Source: Anseranas semipalmata (taxonomy: Eukaryota > Chordata > Aves > Anseriformes > Anseranatidae). Taken from it: DNA of 64,000 nucleotides. This document shows, one piece after another, positions 11,544 to 23,130 of the stretch; the first letter of the stretch is position 1, and the number at the start of each line of letters is the position of its first letter. The position numbers and the translations under genes were made by a program. The notes under the pieces are model-generated. The model did not search any database. It was not told where the DNA came from and saw nothing but the letters and a program-made list of their open reading frames with translations. The DNA lies in NCBI GenBank assembly GCA_013399115.1, contig VXAA01005230.1, positions 3,156-67,155 of the forward strand. Direction: 5' to 3'.

Positions 11544-13116
11544 GTCAGAAAGGAATAGAACAGTACAGAGTATGGACTTAAAGTGAGCCTTATTCATTGG
11601 CTTCACACAAGGATTTATCAAAGGTAGGAAAAGCTCTGGTTTTTGAGAACTGCAATTAAGAACCAAGAATCTTTAGATCTCAAGGCTGTTTATAGTAATT
11701 GCAAGTAAGTGTTGTTTAGTAGTTAAAAAATGCACAAAGCTTGCTTATGAAACACTTTCAAAAGTGCTTCTAAGCCTCTTAATCACATTGTGAAAAAAGG
11801 TGACCCATAAGACTCAATTTGGCTCTTGATAGTTCTGGCACATGGATGAACTACCCAGATTAATCCAACTAACAACACAGTGAACTGAATGGTCCAATCT
11901 CAATTACATATAACATTAAAAAGACATAGCATTAAGAACTTGGTCTGAGCGTTAATAAGGCTTCCATGATAAAAAAATTCTTTCAACTGTAGGGCATGCA
12001 GCTGGTGCCAGGAACTACTGAAAATAAAAGCATAAAGACACAGGCAAGATGGTAAAGAGAGTAAGCACATCTATGCCAGAGCAGAGGTAAAACTGTAAAT
12101 GCATTAACCAGAAGAAAACACTTCCAAGAGGTATAACAGCAATCTAAATACTGAGAACCACTAATTCCACTATTAACCTTACATACCTTTGAGGATCAGT
12201 CTATAGTCAGAAGCAGTTTCAGACCACACATTAAATTTGTACATACTCCTTCAGTACATGTGTTGTATCATGCAAAAGATAAGGAGAATCTATGTCCTTT
12301 GGCTGTCACCCTTCAGATAACGGTCTGAGTACAGTGACTAGTGCCTCAGCCTTCCACGTGTCTAGCTCTGGTAGCGTGCTGTGGCCAGTAACACATTCAA
12401 ACAGATCCAGACACGCCTGCATAAATTAGCTAATCTGGGCTATCCAACAGAATATATTGCTTCTCAGATTTACATCTGAGCTCCAAGTCACAGAGGAGTT
12501 CCCATCTCAGGGATGACCTCTCTCTGGGGACAGAAAGACTTTATAATAACTAATAGGGCATCCAGGCGGAATGACAGACTGTTCCTTAATATTCTGATAG
12601 CATGTTTGTGGGCACAATATATATAATTAAATTTTATTAGACAGAACTTGCCACAAAACCATAAATAATATATGAATATTACCTTCTGGTCAAAACTGCT
12701 TGATGCCAGCTGGAATCATACCAGTGTTCCCTAACTTGTCAAGCCAAAGATGTCTTCTATTACCAATTTCTTGTGTCATTTGCTCCAAGTTTTGATGTCA
12801 AATGGAAAGTAAGTGCACCCAAAGTTTGAAGAAGTATTTCACTTTTAGATTAAAGCCTTTCAGCATTTACATCAAAGTTTTTGAGGTTCAGAAGTTGGGC
12901 CTATAAGCCAAAAAAGTTCTTGGAATTTAATTTTATTGGAAAGCTTTTAGTCAGGAACACTGATTGCCTCTATGGAGAGATTCGGTAAACTAACTCTACA
13001 AAAAAAATAGACTTACATGTGAAGTATGTTTTGTGCGTGATTAACTGTGTAAACAAATCTATCATTGACTTAGTAGGAGAAGGGTGAGACCATAAACCAG
13101 AAAGTTTTCCTTTAAT

Positions 13117-13350
13117 GAAAAAAGAAAAAATAAATTAAAAAAAAAAAAGAAAAGAAAAGAAAAAAGAAAAAAGAAAACAAAGAAAAAGAAAAAAGAAAAA
13201 AGAAAAAAGAAAAAAGAAAAAAGAAAAAAGAAAAAAGAAAAAAGAAAAAAGAAAAAGAAAACAGAAAACAGAAAAAAGAAAAAAGAAAACAGAAAAAAGA
13301 AAACAGAAAAAAGAAAAAAGAAAAAAGAAAAAAGAGAAAAAAGAAAAGGA
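13117..13350. repeat. Long (GAAAAAA)n A-rich tract
   Basis: About 230 bases of almost pure purine made mainly of seven-base GAAAAAA units. Variants GAAAACA, GAAAA and GAAAAA are interspersed. The variants are themselves repeated in blocks (around 13258-13310), showing expansion of an already varied array. The minus-strand reading is a phenylalanine/leucine-rich open frame of 103 codons that reflects only the repeat. It is the largest simple repeat in the window. Confidence 0.93.
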
Positions 13351-14488
13351 ATGGTTATTAATAAGTGGATCTTCCTGCTTTGGGAACAATCTCACTGATT
13401 TTTTTTCTTTTTTGAACAAATGAAGTTTGGGTTTGCAACCTAGCAAATTCCTTAATCATCCAAGTAACCATACTATCCAGTATGTATAGCACAGTGCATA
13501 TTTGATCAATGGTAGTGTTTTTGTTAATGCTATATCAACTAAATAAGTAGAAAAAAAATCCTTCACATTTGGTGGGTATTTTCAGTTGCTGAGTCAGAAA
13601 ACAAAATAAGACCCCACATCTGCATTTATTTTTGTTCAGTAAAGCTTGCATCTCCTTTCAGGGCTGAGAGCAAGCAAAAAGCTGCTAACCATGATAATTA
13701 CACAGTACACAGCATAGTGAGTAGAATAATATTGTAATTGTCCAAGGGTTTGAACAATTTGGACTGATTTTGTATAGTGTATAATTTACAGTAAAGATTC
13801 AGAATGCATATTCTTTGCTCCAAGAATGCTTTCATCCTTTAGGTCTGGATGATTATGCATGGAGACAAGCATCTACAATCAAATTCAAACCAGATGAAGA
13901 ACATCTGCAAAAATAGAATAATTTATTTTATTGACATTTACATTTACATAATTTTATATGTGTCTGATTCTGTTTGTGACAGTCAAGGTAATATAAAATA
14001 ACCAGGACCCCTTGGAGTCATTCAGACAAAATAAAAATACATACATTCTTGAAATGCTACTGCAATCACAACAAATTAGTGATAGTGACCGAACCAGGGT
14101 GAAAGAACTCAAGAAAATATTAATGAGCTCTGCACTTATGAATGATTTATTTTTCTTCAGGAGGCCAGCACAAGACTGTCATATGCAGTTACATATTAAG
14201 ACCTTCACTCTGCAAAAACATAAGTGCTTATTTGTACACGCTGAAGAATCACTGAGAAGCAACTGGGACTAATAATAATTGAGAAAAGTTATAGATCAGG
14301 GCCCATATAATTTCTGAGTATCAGCTGTGGTGGTGCATAGCAATGGGAACAAAAAATACTAGAGTAATCTTCATTACTGCTATGTATAAAACAGCAGCAT
14401 GACCTAAAACTATTTTTACTTTTCTCAGAAATAAATAGTTCACTGTTGTGAATTAACAATGTCATACTTTATGAGACACAGACAAAAA

Positions 14489-14530
14489 TCTTACAATAAT
14501 AATCAGAAATCTTAGAATAATAATCAGAAA
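14489..14530 (+). repeat. Tandem duplication, 2 x 21 bases
   Basis: Two copies of a unit reading TCTTASAATAATAATCAGAA plus A, at 14489-14509 and 14510-14530, differ at one position only. Confidence 0.9.
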
Positions 14531-15427
14531 TTTTAACAGTGCTCTACTTTATATGGCTTTTAAAGACCTGTTTTCCATGAAATTGTTTTAACTGAGGGAG
14601 AAAAGAAACAAAGGGAGCCAGAGAAGGGAAGAAGGAAGGGGAGATGCAACACCTATAAATATGTTGTAATTTACCCAAATCCAAATTTCCAGCAAATTAC
14701 AAGCTATACATTTTCAATATTAATGTGTATTTAAAAATTAGTGCAGATACTATATATAAAACAAATAAACAAACAAACAAAAAACAATTAAGGCTTTTCT
14801 TTCCAATTAAAAGTTTTCTCATTCAAAAACTACCTTGATCAGTTGTATTCCTGACTTGAAACATGGCAATTTCCCTCTCAGAAAATTAGCTCCATTCTCA
14901 CATTGGAGGAAAAATTGACCCCAATTTTAGGGGTCCAAAAATAGGATTTCATTTTCAAAATTTTTTTTTCAAAAAAAAAAAAAAAAAGATTTCATCACTG
15001 CCATCTGTAAAATTGCATTAAGAAATACCAGTCCCACAGGACTGTCATGGGAATTATATAACCATTATTTACAGAGCACTTTGAAGAAAGGATTAAAGTA
15101 ACCATAAATGTTACCAATAATGTTACAAAGCTATACTGCCTAGTAGAGAATTAGGGCTGTTTCTAAATAACAGCATTCTCACCAAAAGCACCTTTCTAAC
15201 TCTATAGAACTCATTGCTATTAAAGAACATAAAGGGATGACATCTCTTATCATGCCAGTTGCCAGACTTTATAATTCCACCTGACTACCATAGTAGGCTA
15301 GAAAATTCAATTTCATATCTGCACATCTGAAAATTACGTAGTCAAGATATGTAATAGATGGTTCAAAAAAATTCTACATTAAATGCCTTAAAATAATTGT
15401 GCTACATAAAACAGTAAAAATTTTCAC

Positions 15428-15465
15428 TTTTTTTTTTTTTNNNNNNNNNNNNNNNNNNNTTTTTT
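15428..15465. other. Assembly gap (19 N) inside a poly-T run
   Basis: Thirteen T, then N at 15441-15459, then six T. The gap is an assembly artefact at a homopolymer and its true length is unknown. No feature should be called across it. Confidence 0.95.
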
Positions 15466-16264
15466 AGAAATTACAATTAATTATAACAGCTAGAGAAATA
15501 TTAAGAGTTTACCTTAGCTTACTGGATTTTATGTAACAACTGACCTTCAGCTAGGTCACACAAGGTCCTTAGATAGTAAATTTTATAATATAATTTTTGG
15601 CAAGCTTCAAGGAATATATTTGATAAGGAAGATAAAGATAAGCTACTAAACTGGACTCCTAGAAGGCTGAGACCTTCCACAGGAGACACCTAGGAGGTTC
15701 ACACTTCCAAATAACCATGGCTCAGAATGATTCAAAATATTTAGAGACCAAGGCTTGTCTGTTCTCATGAAGGTGCTCATGTCATAGAACCAAACCTTTA
15801 GGGACTTGTACTTGGATCAAATATAAGTGGTTAGGCTTCCTGCACAAGTAAGTATAATCGCAGTTCATCTCCACAGCTTAGGCACTTTCCCTCACTTGGG
15901 CTCCAAAGCCTGTTCTTCCACTCACATCCATCTTTTCTTCCACAAAAGGAGCAATTTTAGTTTACTGAACATACACTAGCCTGGCACAGCTATGATGAAG
16001 GGCTCCCTCTCTGTCCTGGGGGGAGGTAATGTATAGCTCTCATAATGAAGCAACATGCCACAACCACCAGTGTGGAAGACAGAGAAAGTAATGTCTCCCT
16101 CCCATCAAATGGGGGTATTTAATCAAAGCATTTATGGGCATAACAGGAAGCCGAACTTTAATAGCCCAAGGCTTACTTTAATATAAATAAAGTAACTAAC
16201 ATAAAATAGAGAGACTTATAAATATCATATGCCACCACAATTGCAGAGGCAACTGAGCAGGGTT

Positions 16265-16641
16265 TCACAGAATCACAGAATCACAGAATCATTTAGGCTG
16301 GAAGTGACTTCCAAGATCACCTAGTCCAACCTATGACCTAACACTAACAAGTCCTCTACTAAACCATATCGCTAAGCTCTACATCTATACGTCTTTTGAA
16401 TACCTCCAGGGACGGTTACTCAACCACTTCCCTGGGCAGCCTGTTCCAATGCCTCACAACCCTTTCAGTAAAGAAGTTTTTCCTAATATCTAACCTAAAC
16501 CTCCCCTGGTGCAACTAAAGCCCATTCCCCCTCATCCTATCACCTGACACGTGGGAGGAGAGACCAATCCCCACCTTGCTACAGCCTCCTTTAAGATACC
16601 TGTAGGGAGCCTCCTTTTCTCCAGGCTAAACAACCCCAGCT
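16265..16641 (-). mobile_element. CR1 LINE 3' end, degraded copy
   Basis: On the minus strand this is another 5'-truncated CR1 tail, closely related to the copy at 1166-1710. It ends in three TTCTGTGA octamers (plus strand 16265-16288), against two there. The ORF2 remnant shows LGLFSLEKR, then a deletion of about 19 bases relative to the other copy, at a short GAG direct repeat. After that come in-frame stops, including one where the other copy reads GLKL and one in the EVVE region. It is older than the first copy, with no coding capacity left. The 5' boundary near 16641 is approximate. Confidence 0.93.
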
Positions 16642-17309
16642 CTACATATAGCTCTACATTTGTCCATCTTTTACATGCTCTTTAATAACACTGAAGCTCC
16701 TTTTGCTTGAGAAAATTCTAATCACAAATTGAAGACAGTCCACAGGGTTCAAAAAAATACCCACTGAATTCTTGCATTACTGAAGTTAAGGAGGGTTTGG
16801 ATATGGCTCAGAAAACTTGATTGCAAAGCAGGATTGTGTTTGGCAGCTTTGAAGAAACCAACTTTTCAAAGCCTGATAAAAAGACCTTCACATCTAGATT
16901 GTACATTAAACAGTGTTGTCTGAAATATTAGTTAAAGGAAAAGTTTTCATAATTGTCTCAAACTTTTTTGACACACATAACCTTTTTTTTTAAGGAAGCT
17001 TAACCTAAGGAGAGTTTATTGTGTGTATATCTTCTGAGAAAAGGGAAGGAGAAAGACTAAGGTTTTTTTCTATGTGATAAAAATGATAGATCTGTGGGGT
17101 ATTTTTCTTCTTTGAAAGAGTTTTGGGATGCACACAGCAAAATAGCTCCCAAAGGGCGGAAGGAAATGGTTCAAGGAGAGATATTTCCTGTCAACTTTTT
17201 TCCAGGATATGATTTTTATGGTAGAGTTAACTAGCCCTTTAATGTGGATATTTAGTAATGGGAAGTTTAACACTTAGCTAGGTCACTGTTTCTTTGAAAG
17301 GCTATGTTC

Positions 17310-17394
17310 GGCCAGATCTTCAGCTGCTGTTAGTCAGCATAACTCCACTGAAAACACTTATTCCAACAGACCTTCACAGATTTACCGTAGCTAA
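17310..17394. repeat. Possible remnant of an old palindromic amniote repeat
   Basis: The segment begins GGCCAGATCTTCAGCTG, continues through CAGCATAACTCCACTGAA and ends with CAGATTTACCGTAGCTAA. The order resembles a self-complementary interspersed sequence common in bird and reptile genomes, in which a CAGCTG-containing arm and a GATTTACACCAGCTG-like arm flank a TCCACTGA centre. Both arms are worn. The match is from memory, without a family name. Confidence 0.3.
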
Positions 17395-17517
17395 ACGCCT
17401 GGATACAAATCTTGTAGAAACAAAACATTTTCATATATAAACCCTCTTCTGAATTCCTACCAACGCTTGCATTTATGGGTGTTTTGAATACACAGTAGGA
17501 AGCCCTCTTTGCCTTCC

Positions 17518-17778
17518 TTATTCAAGAAGCTCCACTATTTTCAGTGCAGCTTTTGAGTGAATTGCCTCTGGCTTGAGGCAATTAGCTTTGAAGCCAATTT
17601 GGTAAACAATATTTTCCTCCATCATCTTCCCAAAACTGTGATCTTTGTCCTGTTTTATATGATGTTGGTAGCAGGTGCACCATTCTAATCGTACCTGTCC
17701 ACTTCCATAGACACAAACTTTTTGAGATCCAGATATGTGTTTCAGCATGGAGACTAAAAGTAACAATGACATTAGCTT
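17518..17778 (-). other. Candidate terminal exon with 86-codon open frame
   Basis: On the minus strand TTTACTGTCATTTCAG, a good 3' splice site in form, is followed at once by an open frame of 86 codons ending in TAA. It begins KLMSLLLLVSMLKHISG and ends ALKIVELLE. A second frame is also open for 28 codons up to a possible donor, GACAG followed by GTACGA. The N-terminal part is hydrophobic and the C-terminal part mixed and charged. I recognise no domain or family. No AATAAA was identified close downstream. This could be a real last exon, an old pseudogene or chance. Confidence 0.2.
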
Positions 17779-17810
17779 CTGAAATGACAGTAAATATACA
17801 CATATATGTC

Positions 17811-17829
17811 AAAAAAAAAAAAAAAAAAA
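17811..17829. repeat. Poly-A run (19 A)
   Basis: Uninterrupted run of 19 A following an AT-alternating TACACATATATG segment. There is no sign that it is the tail of a processed retrocopy, because the DNA on its left shows no recognisable gene in plus orientation. Confidence 0.9.
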
Positions 17830-20800
17830 GTTTTGGAGCAGGCAGAAACTAGTTTTGAACCATTTTTTCAATAAGATACAAACAGCTTGTTCAACAAGTG
17901 ACCAGTTCAAGTCACACGAAGTGCTACACAGTGAGCCCTGGCAGAGAAAAACCTCACTTGCTGTGTTAAAACCAATTTTTTCTTATGTCTCTCCAGAAAC
18001 CGCAAATGAGCTATTAGAGAAAGCAGAGCTCTCCAGGGCAAGAACAAAGGGTATCACAGGCTGCTCTTCAACATCTCATTCTCTCCTCTCAGGAACATTT
18101 GATGCAGATCTGAAAGCACCTACCTAGCTCAGTTTGGGATGGCCTTTGTTTCAAAAAAAAATCATATGTTGTATTATTCACAGGTGTGCTTTGCAATGCA
18201 AGACTACAATGCAATGAGGGTATTTCATATTCAAATGAAAGCAACAGAAGCTAAACTTTGCCTTTGAAGCTTTTGTTCTATTGTCGAGAAGTTGTGGTTT
18301 GAAGTGATTACTCAAAAATGAATCAAAGGGGAAAGGATGTTGGGCAGTAGAGCAAAATGATTATCACGATTTACTTTTATTTTTTGTTGCTGGCTGCCCT
18401 TATGACTCCAGATTCAAAGTGCCTCATGTGTTTTAGAGCCATGACTCTTAAAGTGTAAGTTAAAATAAATATTAAAAAAAAAAAAATCTTCATTACTTTT
18501 CAACCAGGCAAAACTGGTTGCAAGCAGCACAGAACAGGAGAGGATCCAGCTAAGTCTCTTAAGAAAGCTCTTAAGAAAGTCTCTTAAGATTGCTAGAGAC
18601 ACATCAATTTCTTTGACAGAAGTAATACATGTAAAAAAAGAGTCACAAAGTGCCCCATCCACAGGCCACCCAAAACAATGGCGTTTTAAGTAGCCTATGG
18701 ATTATGCCTCATGGATTAAGACGGATTATTACAAATCCAAGGCTATGATCAACTCACAAATAAACATGTAAGGTGTTTGTGACAAGTTTTAATATATTAA
18801 CTTCCTCTCTCAATACAGTTTTGGGATAAAGAAAAATATTAATTCACCCATTCACTCTCATTGTAAAACACCAAGGTTGTTGCCTTTCAGGGCAATATTT
18901 TTCCATGCTGCACATTTTTACATATTCCAATGACTTCTTAGAAGTGTTATTATCTTCCCATCATCCTTCCTTAAGGTAATGTATATACATACTTGACTGT
19001 AATCAGAAGGGAGATCCATATGCAACAGGATGTAATTCAATATTTCAGCATTTTCATAATTTGCTGGAGATGTAGCTTAATTTAGGATTTGATTTTGTGT
19101 TCCTTTATTGATTTCTTTTTCAGTGTTGAACATAAACTCAATTAGATCCAAGTTAAAGGTGTTCAGTTTACATGTGCATGAGAAGTCTAAAATTATTTTA
19201 AAGTATATTTCAGCTTTGATCGAGCTGCTTAAATAATCTGCATTTACATTCCCTTTCTTTTTAACCACCACCATAAAGAGAATTCAGCATCATTACTGCT
19301 TCAACATAGACTTTGGGAATGGGACTTTGAGCTAGCAAGCTGAATTGCATGATTGAGAACATGGGCAAGAAGTATGAGCTAGTCAGAGAGGAAAGAAAAA
19401 AAAAACAAAAACAAACAAAGAAAAAAAACAATAATGGCTCTTGGGATCTGTTTTGGAGATTGTTTTTTTCACCAGCACATCAGGGATGTGCCAGCAGTTC
19501 CTCCACACATGATCTAATACCTGCACTTTGATGCTCATATCAAGCTCAACCCCCACTTAAAACAGACCATCTTCAGCACAGTCCTACTTGAGTAGGCTTT
19601 TAATAAAGTGTCAAGTACTAGGTGAAGCTCCCTGCAGCTTTGTGGAAGAGCAAGTTAGCACGATAAACGCACTGGATTACATCAGGTAACCAGGCTAGCA
19701 CATCCAGAACTGGCTTGGGTACCTCCCCAAGTGCCAAGTTGCTCCATGGCAGCAAGTCCTGAGTTATCTAAAGTGCACCCATAGACAGAGCTGTTGAAGG
19801 TGTAGCTCTAGATCGCCCGTGAGCTAAACTGTCTGTTCAGTAAGACCGATGTAGTAGAAACTAGGCAGATATGATCCAAACTGCCATATGGCACAAGTGC
19901 CCCAATCTTTTTGGGATATGAGGTTTCTTTAAGTGTTGTCCAACCCAAAAACTCAAGAATTGCTTTTCTGTGACTTACAATTACACTCAAAATTCTATTT
20001 ACAGATTCTTAGAGTCAATTCCATGTTATGCTCTGGCCATTTCACATGGCTTGAAAAAAGCAAAAAGGGTGGATTGTGGGTACAGCGTGGTTACAGTAAG
20101 TACCTTACCAGGAAGGAAATTCATATGGGAGGCCAGGATAATACAGCTCCCTTGTCACAAAGTATATGAGATACTTTTTACATCAGATAATCTAAAGAAA
20201 ATATGTGGGAAGACAGCAGTGAACACCTTCTTAACTAACAATGGAAAGAGGAGAAAAAAAATGTTACACCTAATGGTTAAAGTATTTGATTTTCCTGTAA
20301 TTGTAGCCTTAATTTTAATTTGCACTGATTTTTGTATGTACAACAACCATTTTTAGAACCAACCTGGAGCAAAAGTTCTCATAGTTAAAGCCTTCCCAAC
20401 ACAAAGAACTGAAATTTGCAACTCGGATGTTCAGTGCTTTAATCATTTTAATATTTACATGTTCTCCAAAATCTCCAGCATATCACTTTTCAACTAGAAA
20501 AACATCTGTCAACCTACAGTTAAAGAGCAATGGAGGAGATCATACAGCAATTCATTAGCACTATTTCCAGCACTAAATTTTTTTCTTTGACTTGACCTAA
20601 TTTCTTCTGCCATCAAAAATACTCACCTTAGCAGGAAAAAATCTGTTTTCAGAGCTTCAATATTTCTAATGTCATCCAATCAAATACCAAAGTTACAGAG
20701 TGATAGTCAGGACATCTCCCATGGGTTCAATCGCTGTTGTACTTAATCCTGTAGTGGCCAATGGTATTCTCAGTGTGCAATGAAAATGTGGATTAATACC

Positions 20801-23096
20801 ACTGACATTACTGATGCACTCTAGATTTATACATGCAGCTGGGAACAGAATTAGACAACCAATTCTTTTCTAAAATTGTTCAAGTTTAATTTATCAAATC
20901 AGACATTTTAACTCCCTCTAATCGTCTTGTCTTACTGATGTTTTTCAAGCAGGTAATTTATGTTGTTATTCACATGCTTAAGACTTCCAGCAACTCAGTA
21001 ACTATCTATTCAATCAGTGATAAATTGTGCTAAGAAAGAAACAACACAGTGATATCAAAAACAATTCCCAATACCATGCTGTTTCTTTAGAAAGAAATTG
21101 CTTTATTTTTTCTTACAAAACAATCAAGAGAATACAAAGACAGTAAACATCCTAAAGAAAGCAAAATGGGGAACTGACACAGCCTAGCATAATTCGGTTA
21201 AAAAGTTATAATGGAAATGCAAACTGGAAGAGACATATTCACTGCAAGAACTTCACAAAAGATCAGTGATTGTTCCCTAAAGACTTCGGACAGGTAGAAG
21301 GCTTATCACAGGTTTCAGTATTGTTTCTGTATAGACTTGTAGAGCATCTATACTAGTGAGGTAGGGAGTACTTCAGCCATCACCATAGTCTCCCTTCTTT
21401 AAGAAGTTAGGCAGTACTTAGAGCTTTACTACATTAAATTTGGGTCTTCAACATAATTAGAAGATAACCAAAGACCAGACCAACTTTCTCTTCTCCAAAA
21501 TGATACGGAGTAATTGTTGAGCAGACAGAGAATTGAACTAGAGACCTGGCTTCACTGTTTTCTGGTGAAGATTTATGTGACAGCAGATAAGCCACCCTTC
21601 TTTACTGTGCTTCAAATTCTTATTTCCAAAGGTCACTTCCTCACCTTTCAGATTTTCTAGAGACTGTGAAATGCTAAGATATGCTGCACTAGGAGAAGTA
21701 AATACAAGTAAATAATGCAAGTAGACTAAAAACAATATTTCTTAACTTTCATTTGAAAGACAACTTAAGTTTTTGGAAAGGAAACCACAGATCATCTTAA
21801 GAAGTATTGTCATCTTGCTTCTCATCTCTATGCAAAATTAGGCCCTGCATTGAATGTTCAATTATTACTTTCTCTATTTTTAACTTGTGGTCATATATGA
21901 GCCTATAAATTTTCCGGGAGATTTTTTTCTTGACATCATAGGCAATGTTATAATGCCTTATGGACCACAGCACACAGGGAATGCTGCCTTAGACAAAGAG
22001 AGGCCATAAACTTTATGACAAACTTTATGTGCAATTGCTACACATGACAATGTTCAGCATTTCTTTCTTAATAACAGCCTTAATGAACACCTATATAGAT
22101 GGAATAAGTTTGGTATTTATGCAAGCAGTAACAGAAGGACATTAGCAAAGCTAGGTCAGGAGAAATACATTATTTTTACTTTTGATACAAAAGGAATGTC
22201 AAATATCATATGTACAAGATGTAATATATGAATTATACTTTCATTATTTCTGACTGAAGCATAAGGCTAGATATGTATCTTTATTTTCTTGATCCCTTAT
22301 GACATTGAGGTTGCCATTGTCATTCAAAATACAAATGCTATTTCAGATCTAAGATTTCAATCCCTTGTTGGAGGAAGGATTTTGGAAGTTTCCAACCCAC
22401 TTACCTGGCAGAGATATTGTTAATAAAATAATGCCAACAGATAACAACTGTGGGGGGAGTTGGAAATTCTTACAGCACCCAGAGAACTTTACATTTCCCA
22501 CTTCTGGTTCCTGTATTGCAGTTCTCCATGCTGGTGTTGCAATACATATTGGGAAAGGGAATTATGCTATTTTTGAATAGAAATCTGCACCTTTCAAACT
22601 TCCAATTTCATGTGCCTATGTGAAGAAAGAATGGCTCACATGATTTGGTTCTACAGGCAGCTGAAAGTAAAATCTGTTCTGTCATGCTTCATTGTGAATG
22701 ACAATGCTTATAATATCTCTGTAAGATGTAATTTTTTCATGTCAATAGAAAGTTGATATTCATAACCTAAGCAATAATTATCCTTTGTAAATGCCCTTGT
22801 TTTTGGCTGCCAGTCTTATTAAGACTGTTTCAATTCACTATATCCAGGCTGTAGGAAAAAAAAATGCAGCTATTTACTCTGATGGAGAGGAGAGAAAAGA
22901 GATTTTTGTTGTATGGAAAAAATGTAAAAAGCAGGGTGTGGGAGTGTGGTTAATACTATTAGCCTACTTCTTGAGGTTTTTCCCTCTGAATTTATTCCTA
23001 TTGTTTTGAAAAACAAAAACATGTTAATATCAAAGAAGGGGACATTCTAACTCCTCCATACATTATTTCATTTCTTTCCTGCTCTTTTTGCTGTTT

Positions 23097-23130
23097 AAGT
23101 CACAGAGGATATTAAGTTACAGAGGATATT
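23097..23130 (+). repeat. Tandem duplication, 2 x 17 bases
   Basis: AAGTYACAGAGGATATT occurs twice in direct succession, with a single C/T difference. Confidence 0.9.

Larger units (their letters stand above)
7621..13116. other. Unique AT-rich DNA with simple repeats
   Basis: No recognisable gene. The stretch holds an AAAT tract, a run of 8 C next to a single N at 9028, a two-copy 34-base tandem repeat, and CAAA/CAA tracts, listed separately. Around 11010-11150 a block with TTAATTTTTCA and GTGATTAATTACAG words has the look of noncoding conserved DNA, but nothing here proves it. Near 12188 a CTCAAAG followed by GTATGT on the minus strand looks like a splice donor, but no good acceptor accompanies it. 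Confidence 0.6.
13351..16264. other. Unique AT-rich DNA with an assembly gap
   Basis: No recognisable gene. The stretch holds a 21-base tandem duplication, a CAAA tract at 14758-14787, a T9-C-A17 pair at 14961-14987 that could fold as a simple hairpin, and a 19-base N gap. Open frames are short and scattered over both strands. Confidence 0.6.

Noticed and set aside
13135..13446. Phenylalanine/leucine-rich 103-codon open frame
   Set aside because: It is the translation of the GAAAAAA tract and has no independent support.
14961..14987. T9-C-A17 as a hairpin or terminator
   Set aside because: It is a homopolymer pair of a kind common in AT-rich vertebrate DNA, with no gene nearby to terminate.
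17811..17829. Poly-A run as the tail of a processed pseudogene
   Set aside because: The sequence to its left shows no gene-like content in the matching orientation, and no flanking target-site duplication was seen.
20627..20665. 39-base minus-strand segment ending at GTGAGT with reading NIEALKTDFFLL
   Set aside because: The donor is strong, but the acceptor (GATGACATTAG) lacks a pyrimidine tract and the segment is very short.
22405..22447. 43-base minus-strand segment between CCCCCCACAG and GTAAGT, open in two frames
   Set aside because: It is too short to weigh. Donor-type hexamers of this quality are expected many times in the window by chance.
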